DNA from: Ailanthus altissimus
Taxonomy: Eukaryota > Streptophyta > Magnoliopsida > Sapindales > Simaroubaceae
Direction: 5' to 3'
DNA length: 64,000 bases
NCBI GenBank assembly: GCA_946807835.1
Contig: OX327684.1
Location: 14,098,501 to 14,162,500, forward strand
This document shows positions 11,847 through 22,614 of this stretch, in pieces. A program made the position numbers and the translations under genes. Under the pieces are notes generated by a model, which ran no database searches, was not told the DNA's origin, and saw only the letters and a program-made list of their open reading frames with translations. Positions within the stretch are counted from its first letter, which is position 1. Each line of letters begins with the position of its first letter.

Positions 11847-13980
11847 TATTAAGGTCGGTGCTTACGTGTCATCTATAAATGTACATATACTTGTGTATTT
11901 ATACAAGTATACATTCTCATTAAATTATTAATATCCATTAATATAGTACTATGCATTGTAATGTTACAGACATTGTACGATCTGAAAGAGTTCAGATCAG
12001 ATCTAAAGGAGTTTAGATAAGGGCTCATAGTTAGCCACGCTGAGAGATATAAATGCTAAATGTTAGCATAGTTAAGTGTTAGCTGGTTATAATACTCAAC
12101 AGATCCAAGAGTTGGAGCCTTGTTTGTAATGGGGCATAGACTTAGGAATATACTAGTAACTGCATAGTTGCAAGAGTTGTAATCGGGTGCTAGAAAATAC
12201 TAGTTGCGCAAGTATGTTTTCAAATAATTATCCATAATTTATTTCTACCGATGCGGGTCTGTCGGTGGATACCTTTATATATATATATATATCAGTATAT
12301 GTCGTACGTATAGGGTATAGATGATCGTTCCTAGCCGACTGTAAGTTTAGAGCTCGTATTGACATATGAGTATCCAGTTAGGACTGGATATAAGACAGAA
12401 TCACGAGGGCCTCCGATAGACACCCTATGTAAGCCGTCAACAGAGGGTCCTCTCGAGCTGAGTAGTATACGAGGTCCTTTGACTTGAGTACCACGGTGGA
12501 CTTGTAAGTGATCTACCATACTTTGGCTCCACGCATGTCACAGACTTTTTATGGTGTGACCGCTGGGTATAGTTTAATGCTTATGGAGTCCAGTGTGTAC
12601 AGATATGGGATCTGTTAGCTCGTATAGGGAGTTTGATATTCAGATGCTTCGAGACTGTATCTCAAAAAATCTTATGGCCACAAGTATTAATTCCGGAAAA
12701 GAGTTCTGCCAGGGTGGAACAATATGGCAAAGGAATTTGTACATATTGTTCAGTGAAATACAAGTCTAGAGATAAGACATAGATATGTACAAGAGGATTT
12801 AACGGTAATAATCTATATCCCCGCACATCCAAGATATCATGACGGATGGATTATACGTATGCATTGTAACCTCAGATTGCATGGTTCAATGCACTGATTT
12901 GTAATATTCGTGACGTGTGCGTAGAGCATTGCTCACGGACTTATGGAATGGTTCTATTTGACGAATCGGGTGTGGGCCTAGGGAGTCCCGCAATATAAAA
13001 TGTACTTGTCGTGTACTGGGCAACGTGTTGAATTAAATTGTTTAATCCAATAATATTCAGCACTACCATGGGAATGCGTGCGTGTCTGTATTTAAGTGTT
13101 AAATATAATAATTAATAAATAATTATTATTTACTAATTTATAATGACACGTGGTGCATTGTGGACCCTCGGTTGAGTTTATCCAAGTGTGGGATTTAGTG
13201 GGACCTATTAGGGGTAGACTTGGTAATTGTTCATGAGGGGCAAAATAATCATTTTATACTTTGATTATTTAATAGTTAAATAATCAAAATATCTCTCATT
13301 ATAATATATTATTATATTATATATATAATAATATTTTATAGTGTACCAAATAGTTTGTACCTATTATGTTTTTTTATTATTATTTTTATTATATAATATA
13401 TTATATTTTTATTTTTATTTTATATATATAAAGAGAGATGAGAATTGGAGTGAAAAAGTGTGTGTTTTATAAGTTTTGGCATTTTGGCCGAGAGAAGCAG
13501 AGAAGTGAAATGGAGAAGAAGAAGAAAAAAGAAAGAAGAAAAAAAAAAGGGAAAAATGAAATTGTTTCATTTTTTTATATGGTTCCAATTGAAGTAATTG
13601 TGAATTACTTAAAATTATCTATTTTTTATTCTTTTAGAGAAAATGATGAAAACACACACCTCGCCATTTTGGGGAATAAAAGTTAATCTCGTGCTGGATA
13701 TGGGGCTGTTGTTCTAACTCACCAAGCCCACCTTGTTGGTGACTAGAACTGCCTACGAGTTGGTCTCCATGCGGACTCTGAGGAAATACGTGTATAATAT
13801 TACACGTTGAAGTGAGTTCTCTACCCAACTAATATATTAATGTGATTAATATATTTATTTATTGTATTTATTATTTAATTTAAACGTTTCCGCCGTGTAT
13901 AATATATATGTGATACGTATTTTAGGCAATAGACACAATTGTACATGCATACACCTATATGTATTAGATCCCCAGCAACA
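11847..13980 (+). repeat. Copia A 3' LTR
   Basis: About 2.13 kb, aligned end to end with 5408-7599. It starts TATTAAGGTCGGTGC (TG mutated to TA) and ends CCCCAGCAACA. It differs from the 5' LTR by scattered substitutions and an expanded TA run at about 12278-12296, so the insertion is not recent. Confidence 0.9.
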
Positions 13981-14489
13981 ACAAATTCACTGATAATCTC
14001 TTACTTCTCTTGATTTTCTCTTTCTAAAAATTCACCATAAATTGTGTGTTTCTTTAGGTCTGAAATAAGTGGACTTTATCTAGAGATTGATTGAAGTCTT
14101 TGTGTTATATTTCTTCTTATTTTAGGAATGTCGCATCGCTAGGGCAAATACTATTCACCTCCGAGGCTGTGGAATTGTAGAATAATCATTGTTTATGGTA
14201 ATGTGGTGATGTACTATAGAAATTTTGATATTTTTGAATTGTTTCCCTTAGATTTTCATTTTTATTTGCTCTATTGACTTTAAACCTACAAAATAACAAT
14301 AAAACACATAAAAATCTAAATAATCTTAATTTCAACGAACAAATATTAAGCTTGGGGAACGAAATATTATACCTAATTAACCTCTATAAGTAACCTCTAA
14401 AGTTGTGTAAAAGCTTATTTTTATGTGTAGAGTTCAGTGCTGAATCTCCAAAGGAGTGCAAAAGCACAATATGCAATCTATAGAGTTCT

Positions 14490-16074
14490 TTTTTTTTTTA
14501 TGAGGTTTACTAGACCCAACTTGTGAGATAAGGCCTAAGCCTTAAATGTGTGCCAATGCAATTTATCTCCAATTAACACAAAAAGGTTGAGCCTCATGTT
14601 CTCCAACGCTCACAATTCGCACTCATGGATAGTGTTATGAGGATACCAAAAATAAATGTGTTAAAATTATTTTTGAAAGGATTATTATATCCAATAGTAG
14701 ATTCCCTCAGTTCACATCTATGAATGGTGCCCCAAAGATGCCAAAAATGACTCTGTATATGACGAATAAGTTTTTATAAAGGTTATTACTCTCGATTACT
14801 AAAGTCCCTCAATCTGCACTCATGGATAGTGCCATGTGGATGTAAAACACGGATGTTTGTAAGACAATTATTTTTGATACCATAAATGATTATGTGTTAA
14901 AATTATTCATGAAGGGATTATTACATCCAATCGCAAACTTCCTTAATTTATACAAGTGAGTGGTGCCCTAAGGATGCCAAAAAAAATAGTTGTGTGTGAC
15001 GAATATTTTTTTATAAGGGTTATTACACCTATTATTGAAGCCCATCTGTATGCAAAGTGCATCGAGGATGCCAAAAATCAATCGTGTATGACGATAATTT
15101 TTTATGCTAAAAATGATTATTTCTTAAAATTATTTTTGATAGGATTATTATATCTAATAGAGGTTGAGCCTTAACATGCTCCAATATATCTCTAAAGTGG
15201 TTTATCTCTATTTGAAACTAAGGGGTTAAACCCCAATGTATACCTACGTGTCTCCAAAGCAATTTATCTCCATTTGGCACTAGTGAGTTGAGCTTCATAT
15301 TCTCCAATAAATCCTATATGGATCTGTCTCTAAATTTGTGTTATCTCCATTTAGTACCAAACTATCAATTACTCATTTACCGCATACGGAGAAAGCAATC
15401 AAATGGGCCATGAGTACAGCAAAGATATGCTAAGCCTTGAAATTTGGAATGTTATAGTTTTTTTTATTATTGCCATATGACTTGTAATTTATTATTTTCC
15501 TCATGCTCTTGGTGCAAAGACCGAGAGCGACAATTGGGAATTGAGCCTAATTTAAACTGGACACATAAAATTCCCCTCAATAGTACTGAGCTGAGAACCA
15601 GAGTGAGACACCTATCAACCATGTATAGAGGAAGTGGTCAAGGAGACCCGAAGCACAATAAAGATATGCTAATCTCTAAAAGTACGAGTACTTGATACCA
15701 TCTTTATCTCTATAAGAAATATTATGCTTCCCACCTTAATATCTTACTTTCGATTATCAATTGTTAAAGTATCTTAGCTGCACCTATAGATAATATCTAA
15801 GGCTACTAGGTTAAGTGATTGTAGTGATCATCACTGGACTTAGGGTTATTATATGATATTAAGAAAAACCCTTAATTTAGAATGATAAGGGACTTAGTGT
15901 GTCAAATAAATAGTTATTCTCATACATGTTATCTTAGTGAAATCAAAGCAAAATACACTTATAGAAAGATAATCACCAAACATACAACAAGATACTTGCC
16001 AAAAAGAGAAATAAAGCATGTTGAGTTCATTATCTCTAAAATAGTAACAATTTATGCATCAACAGTTGTTCTTA
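14490..16074. other. Unrecognised decayed internal sequence of element G
   Basis: No gene is supported. The stretch contains loosely repeated 100-150-bp blocks with shared words such as GCATCGAGGATGCCAAAAA, AAGGATGCCAAAAA and GACGA(A/T)(T/A)A(T/A)TTTTTTAT (14640-15160), each followed by an ATTATTA(C/T)A(T/C)C. They look like a diverged tandem array within the Gypsy element. Short ORFs at 14956, 15444 and 15882 have no recognisable motif. Confidence 0.4.
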
Positions 16075-17507
16075 TGATTGCGATGTATGTGCTAACAGCA
16101 AGTACATGCTATCATAAATAAGTATTAAAGTGATGAGTAGAGTATCGATCCCACGAAGAATTTATGCATATTCTTAATCAAATACAGAAATTGTGTCTCC
16201 TTACCTTTATCCAAACAAATGTTAATTTGATTTGTTTATATATTAAAGCTAAAACACTATTAATGTTAATCAACCCTAATTATGCAAACAATGAAGTACA
16301 ATCACTATATGAAGAGTATCTAGAACCTATCCCTCAATATGATTTTATTATCCCAATTATTACTCCCTCAGTTCATTTATTGGCCACAACATGAATTTCA
16401 TTACAAGCTTCTTCCGATGGTCAAGCAATTATATCTTAATCTATCAAATTCTTATATTCTTATGGCAATTCGAATAAATTAAGGTTCATTATAAACAAGT
16501 TATATTGATATACTAATTAGGTATATTCTTATCCTAATTCTAAGCTTGTTGATATTACTCCACACCATGTATCAATTTATTTATGTCTAAACACTAGGAT
16601 GCCTTTTTCAAATTTATCCAAGTGTTCCCTAATCATCCAATCACTATTCTTAGCATATTGAAAGTATTAATAACATACAAATTGAATAAATAAGTAATTT
16701 TATAATAATAGAATTAAACCAATCAAGTACTCATATTGAGCTCAAGATTATAACCCTATATAATAGAATTACATCAACATAATAAGAGTTTAATAGCTAA
16801 ATAACAATGATAATTCATGACACAACCAATCCAAACTGAATTCATGAAGACATGATAATTTTCAATCAATCATTAAGCATCGTTGAATCCTTCAATAGTT
16901 CGCCAAAATGCTTTTGATTATGTAATCTCCCTCCAAAATAGCTTTAAATATTGTTATTGCACAATATAGGGATGGTTTTTAGGTTAAAGACTGTGTTAGG
17001 GTTAGGTTAGAGGCGAGATGGGTCTGGCTAAGCCTCTCATTGGTTCTAAAAGTCGAGCTTTTATAGTTCTAGAATATGGCTCAACGCCACAACGTTATTT
17101 TGTGAACGTTAGGGCATTCTCTCATTTTCCCTAACATCGCGATGTTCTTATTTTTTAACGTTGGGAATTCTTAATACTACCGTATTTCCCTTGAATACTA
17201 GGGTGTTCTTCTTTTTGGCTAAAATGCAGACGTTTAAGAAGTTGTGCTGCATCATTCTTCTTCTTTAACGCTGTGGTGTTCATAATAGCTAAAACATTTT
17301 GGGGCTTTCAATGATGAAGGCTAAGGCGTTTATCTTATTTCTGGAATTCTTGCCCTTTTTGCTCTAATTTCATCATTTCCCCTCTCATGATGCTCAACCT
17401 TATAAAAACAATATTCAAAGCATAAATGGTTTTAAAACCACTCAAAAAATAGACAATTCCCAAAATAATTTAAGGTCTAAATATATGTCTAATTTACACC
17501 CATCAAT
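16075..17507 (-). mobile_element. Second Tat-type LTR (probable solo LTR)
   Basis: On the plus strand it opens near TGATTGCGATGTATGTGC and carries CAGCAAGTACATGCTATC, AGTATCGATCCCACGA and AAATTGTGTCTCC, the signature order of Tat-type LTRs. It closes with GTCTAATTTACACCCATCA, the reverse complement of a TGATGGGTGTAAATTAGAC LTR start. About 1.43 kb, no adjoining internal region. It is a different subfamily from the Tat LTRs at 4562 and 37327 because the interior is only partly alignable. Confidence 0.65.
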
Positions 17508-17512
17508 AGTAC

Positions 17513-18480
17513 CATTCAGCTTTACATTGGTGTTATTCGGCTCTTGATTAGCCAGCACCAGCGCCTTCTTATCCTCCTGGCTCTAGGAGAGTTCTCCTTT
17601 TACAATAACGAGCTCATAGTTAACCAAAGTAAATTTCTGCTTATATTTTGTCTTTTTTGGTCCTTAGAACCTCATTGCTCTCTCTCACACTGACCTTCAA
17701 GATCTACGGGTCCTTAGTAGTCCTTAGGACCCCTCTAATGCCTCCTTTTATTCCCTTAGGATGAAGGAAGCCTACAGTAGAGAAAGATACCAACAACCGC
17801 AAATAATGTAACATATAAAAGTAGAAGACAAGAATCAAAAGGTGAAAATAGCCAAAGTTACCTTGTGAGATAAACTCAATGCTTTGGATAAAGCACTCAG
17901 CAAATCTTGATAGGAAATAAATAAAGCCAGCTTTGTAGGCAGAGCCTTATGAACATGTTATATGTGAGATAGTATGTGACTAGCTTTTCTCTTCAGTTTA
18001 AAGCTTAGATCCTTCGAGTGTAGGGAGTTAGCAGAAACTTGACTAGGTTCGGAGACCTTCCTCTTCTTAGTACTAGAGGCCCCAACACCTATGAATTTAG
18101 AGGTAAAGAAGGTAGCTGAGCTTCCCCCAGTATAGTACTAGAGTCATGAGGCTTAAGAGGGCTGAAAGGTCCTTTATTAGATACTGCATCTAGTCGTCAC
18201 TATATAATTTCTTCACCAGCTCAAGGCGAGTTACAGAGGAGAGGACACGAGTGGTCCCTACAACAATAAAAAGAAGGATAAACTATAATAAAAAAATAGT
18301 CGAGCTACTAGAGTAGCATGACTTTACTAATCTCAGAGCATGGCCAAAGAAAATCAAAGACAGAAGTACAAAGCTCGCTTACCCATCTCAGAGACTTTGA
18401 AGGGAAAATAGTTAATCAACCCAACATCTTTCAAGTGAACTTCGTCCAGCACATCGGAGCCATCTTTGGCAAGAGCAGCA
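17513..18480 (-). pseudogene. Antisense coiled-coil-like ORF remnant in element G
   Basis: On the minus strand, 17663-17513 reads as a charged, helix-prone segment (KYKQKFTLVNYELVIVKGEL, a stop, then SQEDKKALVLANQEPNNTN). A second open piece at 18480-18360 contains AKDGSDVLDEVHLKDVGLIN. Heptad-like spacing suggests a coiled coil. Some plant Tat-lineage Gypsy elements are known to carry an extra, sometimes antisense, ORF; this could be such a remnant. Too decayed to assign. Confidence 0.35.
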
Positions 18481-18497
18481 AAAGTTCTAGTAGTAAG

Positions 18498-18622
18498 AAC
18501 AACACTTTCCTATGTATGAGGGACTAATTTGATGTCTATAGGCCAATAGCGCATTGTAACAACAACATTTTCCTATGTATGAAGGACTAATTTGATGCCC
18601 TTAGGCCAATAGTGCATTGAGA
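18498..18622. repeat. 63-bp tandem duplication
   Basis: AACAACA(C/T)TTTCCTATGTATGA begins at 18498 and again at 18561. Both copies run through GACTAATTTGATG and TAGGCCAATAG(C/T)GCATTG. The copies differ at about five positions. The second copy ends about 10 bases before the Athila-like solo LTR. Confidence 0.9.
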
Positions 18623-18631
18623 AATGCGAGA

Positions 18632-20065
18632 TGATATACACTTAAAATTACACATTTAATAAGAGTTTTACATGATTTTTTTGTATTACTAGTGTATTTA
18701 ATATTCTTAACTTAAGTATGTTTACAATATTGTACCTAATTATCTTTAAACTGTTTTGTGGTAGGTTTGGTAAAATGGGCATAACTTTCTACCTAAAGAT
18801 CCAATTGGAGTGATTCTTAATCCTATGAAGAGCTGACGCAATGGGATAACATATTATATCTCATAAAGCATTTGAAATTCGAGTGTTTAGAGGGTGAAAA
18901 TGGCCTAGAACAGAACTGATCTGCAGTACAGGCCTAGATTGAACAGTCATCAGTATTTAGCCCATAACTATAGAAATACGTATCTAATACGTATGAGATC
19001 ACTCAATTTGAAACGATAAGAGCCTTATCTACAACTTTTATGTTTTGAGTGACAGCTAATTCGGATCACATTAATTCGAAATTGGATAATCAAGTGGGTG
19101 CCCTAGTGATAATCAATGCAAATTATTTTGCCACCATTCTTGACTTTCATCATCCAAGTGGTTCCCTCCAAATTTGTCTCGATTTATCCATATTTTTCTA
19201 TAAATAGGTGACTTGTTTATGCCTAAAGCATGTAATTAGAAAGTTAGAATTTAGTTCAAAATACTTGTCCTTTGTATCCATTTCTTTGTAAATTTATTTC
19301 TCTTGTTTACTATTAAATCATGTTATTTCTTCTTCTATTTCTTTTCTTTTTCTTTAGTTTTATTATGTCCAAATAATTTTCTTTAAGCTAAGGTGAAAGG
19401 GTGAAGCTCTTGTCAAGGTAATAAGATATGTTTAATATTTATTCATGAATTTAATGCTTCATTTTTAAGTTATGCAAATTTATATATGATATATTTATTT
19501 TGTTTGTACAATTAATACCATTTCTTCTAAAGTGGTGATTCTTGATTTATTATTGACAAACCTTATACTTGGCACAATAAATTCTTGAAATCATTTACAA
19601 GATTTGGTGTATATAACCGTTCTTGTAAAGTGGAAGTCTTGATTTATTGTAGACAAAATATAAAGATTGGCATAATAAATACTTAAACCCATTTATAAGA
19701 TTTGGTGTATAATAATTGATAGAAATAAATACTAATCAATATATAAATGATGATGAACTTTAATTGTTATATTTTTCGGTTGGAACCTCCTTTGTGTGAG
19801 GATTCCAATTGAGTTATAAAAAAAAGTTAAATATATTCTTACTTCTTATGCCAAGAGTGGATCCCCCTAACTTTAGCTTTTTATTTGAATTGGTTAATCG
19901 AATTAATATTTGCAAACATCTTATGCTGCATTAATTATCTTAAAAGTGTTTATAATTTGTAATTTTAATTTTACTTCCCTGTGGATTGACCCCGTTCTCA
20001 TCAGGTTATTTATTACTTCGACAATCCTGCACTTGGGAATAAACTCCTATATTCTGGACGTGTCA
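18632..20065 (+). mobile_element. Athila-like Gypsy solo LTR
   Basis: A 1434-bp segment starts TGATATACACTTAAAATTAC and ends GGACGTGTCA. Near its end it has CCCTGTGGATTGACCCCGTTC, TATTTATTACTTCGACAATC and CTGCACTTGGGAATAAA. These are typical of Athila/Tat-type LTR 3' regions in plants. Flanking 5-mers CGAGA (18627-18631) and CGAGG (20066-20070) match at four of five bases, fitting an aged target duplication. No PBS or coding sequence adjoins it, so it is a solo LTR left by recombination. Confidence 0.8.
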
Positions 20066-20269
20066 CGAGGTACAAGTAAATGAGAGATAATTAATATCCT
20101 CTACTAAGAAAGAGTCTCTCTAATTTCAAAGATTACAACAAACAATAAAAATAACTCATAATGATGAAAAAAAAAAGGATGGAGAAGTGAAAGGACAAAC
20201 AATATAAGCTTGCCATGTGTCACTAGAAATATTTAGTTTTGGTTGTCTCTTAACCTCAACACCAGAAAC

Positions 20270-21200
20270 TACAAGAAAAAATTAGGTGACACTTGGCCCA
20301 CTCATAAGAGCCCAAACTGGCACTCAAGCCCAATTCTCTCCATCAGTAGCCCAGCCTAAAATGGACTATTTCAACGGACTAAGTGCAGGTCAAAATATTT
20401 AGGCCTCCATAACTCATTACAAGGAGTTAAATGGGGCTTGAGCCAAGCACATACCACCACTCAGTACTGCTGTCAGAGGACAAGTCATTACAGGTAAGTC
20501 ACCTATCCCATCACCATAGAGACCACCAACAGGTGTCACATCAGCAATGTTCAAGCTCTGCCATATCAACTTCGGGTACCTATTCAGTGATCCATTTGGA
20601 TACATATTAGATGATGACTAGAATGGAGGATAAGATGTGATAAGAGATATCTCCAAATGGATAAATGACAAATCTCCACGTCAGCATGCATATGCTCTTA
20701 CCCTATGCTGACACATAGGTTAAAAATCATCTGGAGTTGTTGAACAGGTCCAGCATTGAATCTGTTGGACCTCAAGGAGACAAAGCCTACTAACACCTCA
20801 GTGCTTGCAGGTTCACCAACTTGAGTTGACTACTCGAAAAGCGATCAATCATAAATATACCTAATACTTCAAATGTTAAAAGAAGTTTAATTACCTTTTT
20901 GCCCCCCTTTAAGCAAGTTCTCCAAAATGGCCTTATGATAGAGATTATTCTCTAATTACATTTTATCATGTGTTGCCTTTAAGGGATAATTTTTAAGTTA
21001 GTTCTTTTTAAACTCAAGTTTAATTTCTAATTTTAAAGTGATAAGAAAAAATTTAAACTAAGACAATAACTCTAATAAGAAAAAAATTCTTTCTCTTATT
21101 TCTAAAGACTCTACACTCTCTTTATGAGATAAATTATAAAAAATATTCTTCATTTAACAGCCACTTGAGTTGAGTGTTGGAGGGCAATCACCGGCCATGT
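20270..21200 (+). mobile_element. 3' LTR of element G (truncated)
   Basis: Collinear with the LTR at 1072-2248 from TAATTT-flanked start through AAAATATTTAGGCCTCCAT, the CACTCAGTACTGCTGTC block, GAGATATCTCC and TCTACACTCTCT. Homology to the 5' LTR stops near 21200, after TGAGTGTTGGAGGGCAATCACC, roughly 250 bp before the expected end, so the end is deleted. Confidence 0.7.
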
Positions 21201-21475
21201 TAAAAATAAGGTTGTTAAACGTAATAAAAAGTAAGAGAGAGGAAAATGTAATTAAATCTTCACCTTCTAAAAAAATAATAATTATAGGTATATAGGAAGA
21301 GCGCGGTGACACGTACAGAAAGAGAAGCGTGGAGTTAAAACTTAAAAGGGCAAGGGAGACAGCTAAAAGTAAAAGGCCGTACAGATACAATACAATAAAC
21401 AGGGGTGGGGACGTGTCGTGCCGACGTGCAGTTATACAATATGTAACGTGAAAGACAAAGTTGGCGAATATGATA
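21201..21475. other. Intergenic sequence between element G and the MULE
   Basis: No gene seen. Contains several ACGT words (GACACGTACAG, GGACGTGTCGTGCCGACGTGC at 21307-21428) without nearby coding sequence. Confidence 0.4.
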
Positions 21476-21960
21476 GGGAAAAGTTCACAAATAACCTTTT
21501 AATTATTTCATTATTCTTTTTTAACCAAATGTAAAATGATTATACTGTATTAGTCAAATAACTTAGTTTTGGACATATTTATCCTTATATCAAATTTATA
21601 ACTTCCTTCTCTTTTTTTCAACGAAACATTAGAGATATACTGAACCAAAATTTATTGATAGCCCTTGCAAAAATCAAGTGTTGTTGAGGATCGGTTGAAA
21701 TCAAAGAAATAGCTCGGTAAGTTTTCTAAACTTTGTTAAAAAAATTTAATTTGTTAGAAATTAGATAAAATTTACATTTAAAGTTAAAAGTAGTTGTTAT
21801 TAACGAACTAAATGAGTTAGAATGGTATAAAAGATGTTGAAATCCGGCCAAAAATAAGTTTTGGAGTGTGTTTGGCGAAAACCAGACCGCGGTCGGTGCG
21901 GCGGCCGTCAATTTAGGCATCGCAGGGGCACATCTCGGGCCAGAGATGTGCCCCGAGATG
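21476..21960 (+). repeat. MULE left terminal inverted repeat
   Basis: Pairs with 26200-26706. Matching blocks include CACAAATAAC at the tip, TTTTGGACATATTT(A/G), AATGG(T)(A/G)TAA(A/G)A and, at the inner end, CGGTCGG(T/A)GCGGCGGCCG. The inner end turns suddenly GC-rich with repeated CATCTCGGG and GAGATG(T/C)GCC words that can fold on themselves (21920-22050). Confidence 0.85.
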
Positions 21961-22123
21961 CGCATATTGTGTGCGCCGTAGGCCCGAGATGGCCCCGCGG
22001 CATTCACATTGTGTGCATCTCGGGCTCGAGATGTGCCCCCGCGATGCTCATTTTTTATTTTTAAATATTTTATCTTTTTAAATAATAATTTTACTAATTT
22101 TGTTTTTTGTTTTTTTAGGTCAT

Positions 22124-22563
22124 ATGGAGTATGATGCAATAGTTATTTGTTTTGGAGGAAAGTGGGAGAGTTCTAGTGACGGGGAACAAAGTTATGTTGA
22201 TTATAGTAATTTTGAAATTTTGATTCCGAAAGATATTAATTTTGAAGATCTTTTAAATACAGTATGTTATACCTTGGGAGTTGACAATGTGAACTGTAAG
22301 GTGACTTTGAAAATCAAAATTGATGCAACGAGGTATAACCTAAAGCCTATTGAGATTAGAAATAACAGTGATGTTCGATTTTTTTTAGTGCCAATATAAG
22401 ATCGTACTGTCCTTTATGTGTAACAGTAGATTTTAGAGCTCCCGTTTATGAAGATGATGTACAGCCCCTTAATCAAAATCCACCATCAATTCATGCTCAT
22501 TTTATGTCAGCTAGCGGTAGCAACCAAGTGAGCCATACATCTCCATCAGTTACAGCTCCCTAA
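22124..22563 (+). pseudogene. N-terminal fragment of MURA-like transposase
   Basis: An acceptor-like TTTTTTTAG precedes ATG at 22124. The frame to 22399 encodes 91 residues containing MEYDAIVICFGGKWESSSDG, an ISF/INFEDLLNTV helix and VTLKIKIDATRYN..PIEI. This is the small ubiquitin-like N-terminal domain found at the start of plant MURA transposases. A +1 change near 22398 restores an open frame (SYCPLCVTVDFRAPVYEDDV) up to the stop at about 22563. Everything downstream in MURA (DDE core, SWIM zinc finger) is missing; about 50 bp later the convergent protease gene ends. This is a truncated remnant, not a transposase. Confidence 0.65.
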
Positions 22564-22614
22564 ATGTTGAAGCTAGAAGAAAAGATTTTTGTGTTGCGGA
22601 AAACTCCTTTGCGT

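Larger units (their letters stand above)
5408..13980 (+). mobile_element. Copia A, full-length but decayed LTR retrotransposon
   Basis: Two long direct repeats (5408-7599 and 11847-13980) flank an internal region with a tRNA-Met-type primer binding site after the left LTR and a purine-rich tract before the right one. Inside are, in Copia order, protease, integrase, reverse transcriptase and RNase H remnants. LTR ends are TG..CA on the left copy and a mutated TA start on the right copy. Flanks AAAGA and ACAAA do not form a clear duplication. Same family as Copia B and as the solo LTR at 34499. Stops throughout pol make it non-autonomous. Confidence 0.9.
4562..14389 (-). mobile_element. Tat-type LTR (probable solo LTR), split by Copia A
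   Basis: The two halves, 4562-5407 and 13981-14389, together make about 1.25 kb and align with the LTRs of the Tat element at 37327-43913. On the plus strand the left half has the family signature GGCAAGTATACGCTAT..AAGTAATA followed by GTCGAACC. The right half has GACTTTAAACCTACAAAATAA, TAATCTTAATTTCAACGAA, AAATATTAAGCTT and TAATTAACCTCTAT, which on the minus strand is the LTR start. Flanks GCAAT and GTAAC are only weakly alike, so no clean target duplication is claimed. No internal region adjoins either end, so a solo LTR is the simplest reading. Confidence 0.6.

Noticed and set aside
21726..22139. Minus-strand 137-codon ORF and plus-strand 67-codon ORF at 21861
   Set aside because: Both lie in the GC-rich inner end of the MULE terminal repeat, in overlapping opposite frames, with no similarity to known proteins.
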